A stretch of 64,000 bases of DNA, taken from assembly GCA_014650015.1 (NCBI GenBank), contig BMUD01000010.1, positions 62,001 through 126,000 of the forward strand. The letters run 5' to 3'. Below the pieces are notes generated by a model, which had not been told where the DNA came from, searched no databases, and saw nothing but the letters and a program-made list of their open reading frames with translations. The stretch's first letter is position 1. Every line of letters begins with the position of its first letter. Both the position numbers and the translations under genes were made by a program. Source of the stretch: Streptomyces griseoloalbus (GTDB taxonomy: Bacteria; Actinomycetota; Actinomycetes; Streptomycetales; Streptomycetaceae). Below, piece after piece: positions 26,632-34,552 of this stretch.

Positions 26632-27825
26632 GTGCTGGAGACGGACGTCGCCGTCGTCGGGGCGGGAGCCGCGGGACTCTCCCTGGCCCACCGCCTGGCC
26701 GAAGCCGCGCCCGGGGCCCGGCAGCCGTCGACGGTCCTGCTGGACGCACCGCCCGGTCCCCTGCGTCCGCCGCCCCGGACCTGGTGCTTCTGGGAGTCCG
26801 GCCCCGGCCGGTTCGACGCGGCGCTCACGGCGTCGTGGCGGCACCTGCGGGTGCGTCCCCCCTCGGGTACGGCGATCGACGGCGACATCGCACCGCTGCG
26901 CTACAAGATGATCCGCTCCGAGGACTTCGAACACCTCGTCGCGCACGACCTGGCCGCCCACCCGGCCGTACGGCGTCTGGAGGCGAGGGTCGAGACCGTG
27001 GAGGACGTACCCGGGGGAGCGCTGGTCCGGCTGCGGGACAGCGACGGCCGCCCGCGGGTCCTGCGGGCCCGCTGGGTGTTCGACTCACGCCCCCTGGGCA
27101 GCCTGCCGGCCGCCCGCACCACGCTGCTCCAGCATTTCCACGGCTGGTTCGTCCGCACCGCCCGGCCCGCCTTCGACCCCCGCACCGCGGAGCTGATGGA
27201 CTTCCGCGTCCCCCAGCCCGCCGACGGCCTGTCGTTCGGCTACGTCCTGCCCGTGGGCCGCCACCAGGCACTGGTGGAGTACACCGAGTTCTCCCACCGC
27301 CCCCTCTCGGCGAGCGGCTACGAAGCGGCGGTACGACAGTACGCCGAGGAGGTCCTGCGCCTCGGTGAGCTCCGGGTCCTGTCCACCGAGACGGGCGTCA
27401 TCCCGATGACCGACGCCCCGATGCCCCGGCAGGTCGGCGAGTCGGTCTTCCGCATCGGTGCGGCGGGCGGCGCCACCCGCCCCTCGACCGGCTACACCTT
27501 CGCCGGAATCCAGCGCCAGACACGGGCCGTCGCCGCCGCCCTGCGCCAGGGCCGCCGGCCGGTGCCGCCGCCCGCCCACCCGGCCCGCTCCCGGGCGATG
27601 GACGCCGTGCTGCTGCGTGCCCTGGACAGCGGCCGGGCGGACGGTCCCGCGCTCCTGTGCCGCCTCTTCGCCCACGTGCCCATGCGGCGACTCCTGCTCT
27701 TCCTCGACGGCCGCACCCGGCTGCACCAGGACCTCGCCATCGGCCTGCGCGCCCCCGTCGGGCCGATGCTCCGCTCGGCGCTGGAACTGCCCGGACTGCC
27801 CCGCCGCCCCTTCGACACCCCCTGA
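26632..27825 (+). CDS. crtY: Lycopene beta-cyclase
   Basis: A 397-residue flavin-dependent lycopene cyclase of the CrtY type. The start is GTG 26632, eight bases after GGAAGGAG. Motifs are the N-terminal VVGAGAAGLSLAHRLAE, RTWCFWE, RYKMIRSEDF, FDSRP, the LLQHFHGWFV segment, MDFRV, and GAAGGATRPSTGYTFAGIQ near residue 280. It cyclises both lycopene ends to beta-carotene, the precursor of the aromatic carotenoid. The next gene crtT starts 35 bases later. Confidence 0.92.
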   Translation: MLETDVAVVGAGAAGLSLAHRLAEAAPGARQPSTVLLDAPPGPLRPPPRTWCFWESGPGRFDAALTASWRHLRVRPPSGTAIDGDIAPLRYKMIRSEDFEHLVAHDLAAHPAVRRLEARVETVEDVPGGALVRLRDSDGRPRVLRARWVFDSRPLGSLPAARTTLLQHFHGWFVRTARPAFDPRTAELMDFRVPQPADGLSFGYVLPVGRHQALVEYTEFSHRPLSASGYEAAVRQYAEEVLRLGELRVLSTETGVIPMTDAPMPRQVGESVFRIGAAGGATRPSTGYTFAGIQRQTRAVAAALRQGRRPVPPPAHPARSRAMDAVLLRALDSGRADGPALLCRLFAHVPMRRLLLFLDGRTRLHQDLAIGLRAPVGPMLRSALELPGLPRRPFDTP

Positions 27826-27860
27826 CCCGCCCACCCGGCCCTTCGTTTCCCGGAGCCCCC

Positions 27861-28592
27861 ATGACCCTCCTGCGCGACGAGCGGCTCGCCGCCGCCTTCG
27901 ACCACGCCGCCCGCCGTTACGACGCCCTGGTCGCCGCCAACCCCGGCTACCACGCCCAGCTGCGCCGCTCCGTACGCCGCCTCGGACTGCCCCGGGGCGG
28001 CGAGGGACTGCGCGTGCTCGACCTCGGCTGCGGCACCGGCGCCTCGACCGCCGCGCTCACCGCCGTACTGCCGGGCGCGCGGATCACCGCGGTGGACGCC
28101 TCCGCGGGCATGCTGGAACGGGCCGCCGCCAAACCCTGGCCCCCCGGCGTCACCTTCACCCGGGCCCCGGTGGAAAGACTCGCGCGAGCAGGTGTGCGCG
28201 GGCCGTACGACGCGGTGTTCGCCGCCTACCTCCTGCGCAACGTCACCGATCCCGACGCCGTGCTCACCGCGGTCCGCGGGCTGCTGGCACCCGGCGGACG
28301 CCTCGGCGTGCACGAATACACCCTCGGCGGACGCCGCCTGGACCGTGCGGTGTGGACCCTGGTCTGCCGGGGCATCGTGCAGCCCGCGGCCACCGCGCTG
28401 GGGGATGGCGAGCTGTACCGCCATCTGTGGCGCAGCGTCGTGGAGTTCGACACCGCCGACCGCTTCGCGGACCGGCTGCGCACCGCCGGGTTCGACCGGG
28501 TCCGCGCCCTGCCCCTGCCCGGCTGGCAGACGGGCATCGCCCACACCTTCACCGGCCGGCGCCCCCTCCCGGAACAGGACGCCGCACGATGA
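27861..28592 (+). CDS. crtT: Class I SAM-dependent methyltransferase of the isorenieratene cluster
   Basis: A 243-residue methyltransferase of the UbiE/Coq5-like class. Motif I is VLDLGCGTGAS, followed by VDASAGML and the AAYLLRNVTDPDAVL segment. It corresponds by position to crtT between crtY and crtU in S. griseus and S. coelicolor. Isorenieratene formation needs methyl migration by CrtU, not an added methyl group, and the role of CrtT is not settled to my knowledge. The stop overlaps the crtU start (ATGA at 28589). Confidence 0.85.
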   Translation: MTLLRDERLAAAFDHAARRYDALVAANPGYHAQLRRSVRRLGLPRGGEGLRVLDLGCGTGASTAALTAVLPGARITAVDASAGMLERAAAKPWPPGVTFTRAPVERLARAGVRGPYDAVFAAYLLRNVTDPDAVLTAVRGLLAPGGRLGVHEYTLGGRRLDRAVWTLVCRGIVQPAATALGDGELYRHLWRSVVEFDTADRFADRLRTAGFDRVRALPLPGWQTGIAHTFTGRRPLPEQDAAR

Positions 28593-30157
28593 CCCGGCCG
28601 CCGCGCCGCCCGCCCGCCGCCCGCCACGGCCGGGACCGCCGCGCCAGGGTGCTGCCGCCCCCGCCCGGCACCGCGCGGATCGAGGGCGCCCGCCCCACCA
28701 CCGCCGTGGTCGGCGGCGGCATCGCCGGACTGGCCGCCGCGACCGCCCTGGCCGAACGCGGAGTGGGCGTGACGCTGTACGAGAGCATGCCCTTCCTGGG
28801 AGGGCGGGCTGGCGGATGGCCGGTCGACCTGAACGACGGCACCAGGGCGACCATGAGCCGGGGCTTCCACGCCTTCTTCCGCCAGTACTACAACCTGCGC
28901 GGTCTGCTGCGTCGTACCGACCCCGGCCTGGAACGCCTCACGCCCCTGCCCGACTATCCGCTCCGGCACGCCGACGGGTCGGGCGACAGCTTCCGCCATG
29001 TGCCGCGCACCCCTCCCTGGAGCGCGGTCGGCTTCGTCGCGCTCAGCCCTTCCTTCCGCCTGCGTGACCTGCGCCGTATGGACCCGGTCGCGGCCCTGCC
29101 CCTGCTCGACGTCCGCGTCCCCCGGGTCTACCAACACCTCGACACCGTCAGCGCGGACGACTTCCTCGAAGCCGTCCGCTTCCCGAGCAGCGCACGTCAC
29201 CTGGCGTTCGAGGTGTTCTCCCGCAGTTTCTTCGCCGACCCGCGCCGGCTGTCGGCGGCCGAGATGGCCCTGATGTTCCACATCTACTTCCTCGGGTCCT
29301 CCGAGGGCCTGCTGTTCGACGTGCCGTGCGCCCCCTTCCCGGCCGCCCTGTGGGAACCCCTCGCCGCCTACCTGCGACGACACGGTGCCGACCTGCGCAC
29401 CGCCACACCCGTGGAGCACATCGCGCCCACCGCGGACGGCGGATACGACGTGGCCACGACCGGGGACGAGCGGCGCCACGACAGCGTGGTCCTCGCCCTG
29501 GACACCGCCGGGCTGCGTACGCTGATCGCCCGCTCCGGCCGGCTGGGCGACGCCCCGTGGCGCGAGCGCGTCGCCCGGCTGCGCAACGCCCCGCCGTTCC
29601 TGGTCACCCGGCTGTGGCTGGACCGGCCCGTCGCACCCGACCGGCCGGGCTTCCTGGGCACGAGTGGCTACGGCACCCTCGACAACATCAGCGTGCTGGA
29701 GCGGTATGAGGACGAAGCGGCCCGGTGGGCGGCACGCACCGGAGGATCGGTCGTCGAACTCCACGCGTACGCCATGTCGCCAAAGGCGCCTCGTGACGTC
29801 GAGCAGAAGCGGCTGATCGGGCAGCTGCACCGGGTCTTTCCGGAGACGCGCACGGCCACGGTCGTCGACGTCCGGCACGAATGGCGGGCCGACTGTCCCC
29901 TGTTTCCCGTGGGGGGTCATGCCGGCCGGCCCACGGTGCGCACCCCCGACCCCGGCGTGATGATGGCCGGTGACCTGGTGCGCACCGATCTGCCCGTGGC
30001 GCTGATGGAACGCGCGGCGACGACCGGGTTCCTGGCCGCCAACGCCCTGCTTGAACGCTGGGGCGTGCGCGGGCAGACACTGTGGACCGTGCCCGACCGG
30101 GGACGCGGTGCCGTGCTGCGGGGCCTGGCCGGGTGGGGAGCACGAACCTCGCGCTGA
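28589..30157 (+). CDS. crtU: Beta-carotene desaturase/methyltransferase (aromatising)
   Basis: A 522-residue FAD-dependent enzyme that desaturates the beta-ionone rings and shifts a methyl group, converting beta-carotene to isorenieratene. The N-terminal fold TAVVGGGIAGLAAATALAERG and YESMPFLGGRAGGWPVDLNDG is of the CrtI/CrtU group, and SRGFHAFFRQYYNLRGLLRR is characteristic of CrtU. The C-terminal MMAGDLVRTDLPVALMERA completes the FAD site. It is the last gene of crtY-crtT-crtU, translationally coupled to crtT, and is followed by a possible bidirectional terminator at 30179-30201. Confidence 0.92.
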   Translation: MTRPPRRPPAARHGRDRRARVLPPPPGTARIEGARPTTAVVGGGIAGLAAATALAERGVGVTLYESMPFLGGRAGGWPVDLNDGTRATMSRGFHAFFRQYYNLRGLLRRTDPGLERLTPLPDYPLRHADGSGDSFRHVPRTPPWSAVGFVALSPSFRLRDLRRMDPVAALPLLDVRVPRVYQHLDTVSADDFLEAVRFPSSARHLAFEVFSRSFFADPRRLSAAEMALMFHIYFLGSSEGLLFDVPCAPFPAALWEPLAAYLRRHGADLRTATPVEHIAPTADGGYDVATTGDERRHDSVVLALDTAGLRTLIARSGRLGDAPWRERVARLRNAPPFLVTRLWLDRPVAPDRPGFLGTSGYGTLDNISVLERYEDEAARWAARTGGSVVELHAYAMSPKAPRDVEQKRLIGQLHRVFPETRTATVVDVRHEWRADCPLFPVGGHAGRPTVRTPDPGVMMAGDLVRTDLPVALMERAATTGFLAANALLERWGVRGQTLWTVPDRGRGAVLRGLAGWGARTSR

Positions 30158-30178
30158 CCACGGCGCCGCGCGAGGTGG

Positions 30179-30201
30179 CCGGCCCTCACGCACGGGGCCG
30201 G
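30179..30201. terminator. Possible bidirectional terminator between crtU and the RsbW-like gene
   Basis: CCGGCCC (30179-30185) pairs with GGGCCGG (30195-30201) around a nine-base loop, between two convergent stop codons. It could serve both strands. Confidence 0.5.
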
Positions 30202-30630
30202 TCAGTGCCGGGTGGGGGTGTCCTGTGCCCCGGGCACCCGGAAACAGGCGGTGACGGTCTTGCCGTGGGGGCACGGCCGGGCCTCCCACGCGTCGGCCAG
30301 CGCGTCGACCAGGAACATGCCGCGTCCGCCGACGCGTTCGGTGCTCGGTTCCCGGGGCGCCGGAAGGGTGGCGGAGGTGTCGTGCACCGAGATGTGCAGA
30401 CAACGGTCGTCCCACGTCATGGTCAACTGCGCGTTGCTGCGGGCATGGACGTGCGCGTTGGTGACCAGCTCCGAGACGGTCAGCAGCACCGAGTTCGCCG
30501 TCTCGGGAGCGGTGGTGGTCCAGCCCAGCGTGTCCAGGTGCTCGCGTGCCCAGTCCCGGGCCGCCTTCACCCCACGGTCCATTGGCAGCGAGCGCGCCCA
30601 GCCCACCGCCCGGACCGACGATTCGTTCAT
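30202..30630 (-). CDS. RsbW-like ATP-binding protein (HATPase, anti-sigma kinase family)
   Basis: A 142-residue single-domain GHKL ATPase like the many RsbW-type anti-sigma kinases of Streptomyces. The N box is SELVTNAHVHARS, the G1-like element is HISVHDTSA and the G2 box is GGRGMFLVDALAD. There is no membrane segment. Such proteins bind a sigma factor or an anti-anti-sigma protein and may phosphorylate it. No STAS partner or sigma gene is adjacent, so its target is unknown. The ATG at 30630 has AAGGACC close upstream. Confidence 0.87.
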   Translation of the reverse strand: MNESSVRAVGWARSLPMDRGVKAARDWAREHLDTLGWTTTAPETANSVLLTVSELVTNAHVHARSNAQLTMTWDDRCLHISVHDTSATLPAPREPSTERVGGRGMFLVDALADAWEARPCPHGKTVTACFRVPGAQDTPTRH

Positions 30631-30706
30631 AATGGTCCTTTCCGGTCACGTCCGCGCGGCCCGGGCGTGTGCGTGCCGGACCGCGCGGAGACGAAGGCGG
30701 AGAGAG

Positions 30707-30856
30707 TCAGCGGTGGCCACCGCGGAGCCTGCCCAGCAGACGCTGGGCCTGGGCCCGGCGCCGGGGGTCGGCGGCGGACCGTCGCACCTGCTCGGTCGTA
30801 CGCCGTCCCTGGGGGCTCCTCGCGAACTGCTTGATGCGCTCGATCATGCTCGGCAT
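30707..30856 (-). CDS. Small basic protein, 49 aa
   Basis: A 49-codon frame: ATG 30856 with AAAGGAA seven bases upstream, stop at 30707. It begins MPSMIERIKQFARSPQGRR and continues with Arg- and Ala-rich helix-forming sequence ending LLGRLRGGHR. The pattern (IERIKQF-RSPQG-R, then a Gly-Arg tail) recurs in small Streptomyces proteins as I remember them. It is strongly basic and mostly helical. Function unknown; nucleic acid or membrane-surface binding is possible. A frame of 86 codons on the same strand (30627-30887) overlaps it and is less convincing. Confidence 0.7.
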   Translation of the reverse strand: MPSMIERIKQFARSPQGRRTTEQVRRSAADPRRRAQAQRLLGRLRGGHR

Positions 30857-30898
30857 GGCGCTGTTCCTTTCCGTGGTGTCCGCTCACGTCCTTGATGT

Positions 30899-30925
30899 AC
30901 TCCGCCTACCCGCTGCGGGCGGAGT
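30899..30925 (-). terminator. Hairpin terminator after the DUF6745-like gene
   Basis: ACTCCGCC (30899-30906) and GGCGGAGT (30918-30925) form an eight-pair stem; the 11-base loop has a nested CCCGC/GCGGG stem. It lies 25 bases beyond the minus-strand stop at 30950. Confidence 0.7.
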
Positions 30926-30949
30926 CAGCCCCCGGGCGCGGGGACGGGC

Positions 30950-32026
30950 TCACGTCTCCTTCAGCGGCTCGTACACCTCCGCTCCCAGACCGAACGTCCA
31001 CGCCACTCCCTCCCGGGCCGTCCGGGTCGTCGGCGGCACACGCAGCCAGTACGTGCGGTAGGTGCCGTCCGGTTCGGGGGTGGAGTTGAGGACCTCGACC
31101 ATGACGACCGGCTCGTCGTCGGGCAGTGCGATGCGCCAGAGCGTGCCCGTTTCGTCCTGATGCAGCGGCTGCGCCCCGGAGTCGGACAGGTAGCGGTCGT
31201 ACCCGTAGTACTCGAGCATGACCCGCCGCAGTTCCGCGTTGTCCTCCTCCCGGATCCGCTCCGGTGTGAGGGTGCGCAGCTCGTCCAGGAAAGCGCGCGT
31301 CACCGGCATGCCGCGCCAGGCGCACAGGGCGAAGCCGTCGGGGAACTCCAGCGCGGGGCCGTCGCCGTGGTCGAGCCGGCCGGCCTCGTCCCGGTGCAGG
31401 GCGACGGGCCGTTCGCACACCACCGCCACCTTCTCGAACGGCCACCACCAGCCGGCGCTGCGGCACACCTGGGCCGGCCCGGCGAGCGGGGACCCCGCGG
31501 AGTCCAGGGCGGCCAGCCACGGCGCGTCGTGCTGCCCGAGCAGCGCGTCCAGCAGGATCAGCCCGATCTCCGTACGGGCGGCCGGGTCGTCCTCGGCGAG
31601 GTCGTCGAGCACTCCGGCGCGGATCCGGTCGACCAGCGCCTGCGTGGCGTCCCACAGGGCACCTCCCGTCTCCGACCAGCGCCGGGACCAGCCGACCGCA
31701 CCCAACTCCTCGTGCAGCCGGCGGCGTTCGGCCGCCCACGGCGCCGTGCGCACCGCCTCGCGCACGCTCGCCCCGAGATCCGTCCCCCGTCGTATCAGCG
31801 TCACGCCCTCGCGCGGCGATCCGGCCCAGATCACGCGCTCGGGCTCGGCCAGGCCGGCGCTCCGGTACGCCAGCCGGACGCCCTCCTCCGCCGCGCCACG
31901 GTCGGCGGGCACGGCGGCCACGGCCCACGCGCGCCAGCGCGCCGTCCCGTCCGCGCGGTCCCCGCCCGCCTCCTGTTCGAAGCTCCCGGTCACGGCCGCC
32001 GCCCCGCTCTCCTGCGTGATCGTCAT
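30950..32026 (-). CDS. DUF6745-like protein divergent from the STM4015 cassette
   Basis: A 358-residue soluble protein. I take ATG 32026 with GGGGA eight bases upstream; a TTG two codons earlier is possible. The sequence is rich in Trp and Arg. The second half carries GWWWPFEKVAVVCERPVALH, then FPDGFALCAWRGMPV, then a C-terminal VEVLNSTPEPDGTYRTYWLRVPP segment with the pattern I associate with DUF6745. The GT-YWLRVPP strand and catalytic-looking His/Asp pairs have no assigned activity. It is second in a two-gene minus-strand operon (55 bases after the 108-aa gene) that faces the STM4015 operon, so a shared role is likely. Confidence 0.65.
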   Translation of the reverse strand: MTITQESGAAAVTGSFEQEAGGDRADGTARWRAWAVAAVPADRGAAEEGVRLAYRSAGLAEPERVIWAGSPREGVTLIRRGTDLGASVREAVRTAPWAAERRRLHEELGAVGWSRRWSETGGALWDATQALVDRIRAGVLDDLAEDDPAARTEIGLILLDALLGQHDAPWLAALDSAGSPLAGPAQVCRSAGWWWPFEKVAVVCERPVALHRDEAGRLDHGDGPALEFPDGFALCAWRGMPVTRAFLDELRTLTPERIREEDNAELRRVMLEYYGYDRYLSDSGAQPLHQDETGTLWRIALPDDEPVVMVEVLNSTPEPDGTYRTYWLRVPPTTRTAREGVAWTFGLGAEVYEPLKET

Positions 32027-32081
32027 CGTCAACGTCCCCTGCCTTGCTCGGTTGTGGTGTCTCGTCGGGTCGCCGCGTCCG

Positions 32082-32408
32082 TCAGTCGGCCACGAGCCGC
32101 ACCGAGCCGGGCACGTACTCCCGCTGCCGGATCACGCGGAACCACCCCTTGGGCAGCGCGATCGCGGCATGCTCCTCGTGGACCACCCGGCCACCGTCGG
32201 GAAGATGCAGCAGGAACGGCCCGGACGGGCCCGGCTCACGGATGAGATCGCCCCGGCCGAGCACCGCGTGCGCGTGCCCGGTGACCTCCCCCAGCGCCAG
32301 GACGAGCCGGCCCTTGGCGTCGCGCGGCTCCTTGGGCGCGTCCGGGACATGGGACGGCACCGCCTCGTCCGCGACGGGCACGATCAGCACATCTCCCTGC
32401 CGGTACAT
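32082..32408 (-). CDS. Hypothetical protein, 108 aa (RQGDV type)
   Basis: A 108-residue soluble protein starting at ATG 32408 with GGGGAGA just upstream. It opens MYRQGDVLIVPV, then LALGEVTGHAHAVLGRGDL, and ends with HLPDGGRVVHEEHAAIALPKGWFRVIRQREY. The repeated Gly-His and His-Glu-Glu-His elements on short strands suggest a small beta-barrel that could hold a metal, cupin-like in feel, but I cannot name a superfamily with confidence. It appears to be the first gene of the minus-strand operon with the DUF6745-like gene, reading away from the inverted repeat at 32473-32517. Confidence 0.7.
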   Translation of the reverse strand: MYRQGDVLIVPVADEAVPSHVPDAPKEPRDAKGRLVLALGEVTGHAHAVLGRGDLIREPGPSGPFLLHLPDGGRVVHEEHAAIALPKGWFRVIRQREYVPGSVRLVAD

Positions 32409-32472
32409 GACTCTCCCCTCCGCTCCGGTGCACGGCGCTCCGGAGTCCATGGCGCAGACAGTACGAGCGGGC

Positions 32473-32517
32473 ACTGACAACGGGCCGTCACGAGCCCCGC
32501 CGCGGGGCGTTGTCAGT
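32473..32517. promoter_or_regulatory. Perfect 10-bp inverted repeat between divergent operons
   Basis: ACTGACAACG (32473-32482) and CGTTGTCAGT (32508-32517) are exact reverse complements separated by 25 bases. The repeat sits in the 223-base divergent region between the 108-aa gene and the first STM4015 gene. Each arm carries TTGTCA reading toward the gene it faces, so the arms may be symmetric -35 elements or an operator for a dimeric regulator. No regulator gene is adjacent. Confidence 0.6.
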
Positions 32518-32631
32518 CGTTGTTGGTAGAACTGCTGCACGCATCGCCGAACGGCTCGCACCCGGCGCCCCGTGACGGCCTCGCCCACGCGCCACCCCCT
32601 TTTCCCATGCCGCACGACAGGAGCAGCCCGG

Positions 32632-33588
32632 ATGACCATCGGTAGCCACCTCGAGGAGCTGTACGGCCTCCCCGCCTTCACCTTCCCCGGGCGCGACGAG
32701 TCGACGAAGCTGCCCGAACCCGACGCCGTGGCCTGGTGGATCGCCGCCCGGACGTACGACGCCGAGGAGGGCTGGGCGGAGACCTTCGACCGCTTCTGCG
32801 CCGAGGTCGACACCACGCGGGTCCGCGCCCTGATCGTCGGCCTCTGGGAGGACGCGTACGATTCCGGCCCCACCGAGGTCATCGAGGCACTGGTGGCCGC
32901 GCGTGACCGGCTGCCCGCCCTGCGGGCGGTGTTCCTCGGGGACATCGTGGGCGAGGAGTGCGAGATCTCCTGGATCAACCAGACCGACGTCACACCGCTG
33001 CTGGCCGGTTTCCCCGCACTGGAGGAGTTGGGCGTGCGCGGCGGCCAGGACCTGGCGTTCCCCGCGGTGCGCCATGACGCGCTGCGCAAGCTGGTCGTGG
33101 AGACCGGAGGTCTCCCGGCGGAGGTCGTCCGCGGGGTCGCGGCCAGCGAACTGCCCGCACTGGAACACCTCGACCTGTGGCTCGGCACCTCCTGGTACGG
33201 CGCCGACAGCGAGGTCACCGACCTCGAGCCGATCCTCTCCGGCGCCCGGCTGCCCCGGCTGCGGCACCTGGCCCTGCGCAACAGCGAGATCCAGGACGAG
33301 ATCGCCGCCGCCGTGGCCCCCGCCCCCGTGGTCGCCCGGCTCGAAGTGCTCGACCTGTCCATGGGCACCCTCGGCGACGACGGCGCCACCGCCCTCCTCG
33401 GCGGGCAGCCACTGACCCATCTCAAGAAGCTGGACCTGCATCACAACTACCTGAGCGAGCCCCTCCGGCAGCGCGTGCGCGAGACGCTCGACCCCGCGGG
33501 CGTCGAGGTGGACCTCGACCAGGACGACGCCGACTGGGACGAGGACGACGACGGCACCGTCCACCGCTACGTCTCCGTGGGGGAGTGA
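32632..33588 (+). CDS. STM4015 family leucine-rich-repeat protein, copy 1
   Basis: A 318-residue soluble protein, start ATG 32632 behind AGGAGCAGCCCGG. From about residue 85 it is built of leucine-rich repeats (LPALRAVFLGDI, FPALEELGVRGG, LPALEHLDLWLG, LPRLRHLALRNSEI, VARLEVLDLSMG, LTHLKKLDLHHNYL). A very acidic linker (DLDQDDADWDEDDD) follows, and then the tail HRYVSVGE. The family is named after Salmonella STM4015. Its function is unassigned; in a cassette with two radical-SAM enzymes and an ATP-grasp ligase it could be a recognition scaffold or a substrate. The neighbouring paralogue has exactly the same length and the same tail. Confidence 0.85.
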   Translation: MTIGSHLEELYGLPAFTFPGRDESTKLPEPDAVAWWIAARTYDAEEGWAETFDRFCAEVDTTRVRALIVGLWEDAYDSGPTEVIEALVAARDRLPALRAVFLGDIVGEECEISWINQTDVTPLLAGFPALEELGVRGGQDLAFPAVRHDALRKLVVETGGLPAEVVRGVAASELPALEHLDLWLGTSWYGADSEVTDLEPILSGARLPRLRHLALRNSEIQDEIAAAVAPAPVVARLEVLDLSMGTLGDDGATALLGGQPLTHLKKLDLHHNYLSEPLRQRVRETLDPAGVEVDLDQDDADWDEDDDGTVHRYVSVGE

Positions 33589-33595
33589 GCACGGC

Positions 33596-34552
33596 GTGAG
33601 CCACTACCCCTCACATCTGACGTACTTCCACGGACTGCCCGTGCACCACTTCGACGGCGCCGAGGACGAGCAGGACTGCGGTCCGGACCTCCCCGCCCCC
33701 GCCTCGGTCGCCTGGCGGCTGACGGCCGAATGGGAGGTTCCGTTCGAGGAGCGCTGGAGCGCGTTCCTGGACCGGGTGTGCACGGAGGAGGTCGTGGCCC
33801 TGGTCATCGGCACCTGGTGGCAGGAGTGGGACGAACACGGCATCGATCCGTGCCTCGACCTGCTGACGGCCGAGGCACACCGGTTCCCCAGGCTGCGCGC
33901 GGTGTTCCTCGCGGACGTCGAGTCGGAGGAATCGGAGATCTCCTGGATCAAACAGGGCGACGTCAGCCGGGTGCTGCGTGCCTGGCCCGGCCTGTACGAG
34001 CTCGGCCTGCGCGGCGCCGAGGGCCTGGTGATCGAGCCGCTGCGGCACGAGTCGCTGCGCCGGCTGCGGATCGAGTGCGGCGGTCTGCCCCCCGAGCCGG
34101 TGCGGGCCCTGGCCGCCTGCGACCTCCCCGCCCTGCACCACCTGGAGTTGTGGCTGGGCACCAACTGGTACGGCGGCGACTGCACCGCCGACGACGTCCA
34201 GGCGCTCCTGGCCTCGCTGGGCCGCCGTTCCGGGCTGCGCCACCTGGGCCTGTGCAACAGCGACATCCAGGACGAGATCGCCGCCGCGGTGGCCGCGGCG
34301 CCCGTCGTCGCGGGTCTGGACTCCCTCGACCTGAGCATGGGCACGCTCAGCGACGCAGGGGCGACCGCGCTGCTCTCGGGGCAGCCGCTGACCCATCTGC
34401 GGGCGCTCGACCTCGGGCACCACTTCATGAGCGACCGGATGGCCCACCGCGTGCGCGAGGCACTGGGACCGCACATCCCGGACCTCGGCCTCACGCCCGC
34501 CCGGCGCAGCTCCCACCGCCCGGAGGAGCGCTATGTCGCGGTCGGCGAATGA
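33596..34552 (+). CDS. STM4015 family leucine-rich-repeat protein, copy 2
   Basis: A 318-residue paralogue of the preceding gene, starting at GTG 33596 seven bases after its stop. The repeat framework is kept in register (FPRLRAVFLADVESEESEIS, WPGLYELGLRGAEG, LPALHHLELWLGTNWYGG, GLRHLGLCNSDIQDEIAAAV, LDSLDLSMGTLSDAGATALL). The linker is basic and Ser/Arg-rich instead of acidic. The tail ERYVAVGE nearly equals HRYVSVGE of copy 1. This points to a tandem duplication with constraint on repeats and tail. Its 3' end overlaps the ATP-grasp gene by 20 bases, so expression is coupled. Confidence 0.85.
   Translation: MSHYPSHLTYFHGLPVHHFDGAEDEQDCGPDLPAPASVAWRLTAEWEVPFEERWSAFLDRVCTEEVVALVIGTWWQEWDEHGIDPCLDLLTAEAHRFPRLRAVFLADVESEESEISWIKQGDVSRVLRAWPGLYELGLRGAEGLVIEPLRHESLRRLRIECGGLPPEPVRALAACDLPALHHLELWLGTNWYGGDCTADDVQALLASLGRRSGLRHLGLCNSDIQDEIAAAVAAAPVVAGLDSLDLSMGTLSDAGATALLSGQPLTHLRALDLGHHFMSDRMAHRVREALGPHIPDLGLTPARRSSHRPEERYVAVGE

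Noticed and set aside
28226-30649. A minus-strand open frame of about 800 codons opposite crtT and crtU
   Set aside because: The sense strand encodes recognisable CrtT and CrtU with coupled start and stop codons. The antisense product has no family features.
30627-30887. An 86-codon minus-strand frame overlapping the RsbW-like gene start by four bases
   Set aside because: The overlap is suggestive, but the product is low-complexity. The 49-codon frame in another phase has a better ribosome site and a recognisable pattern.
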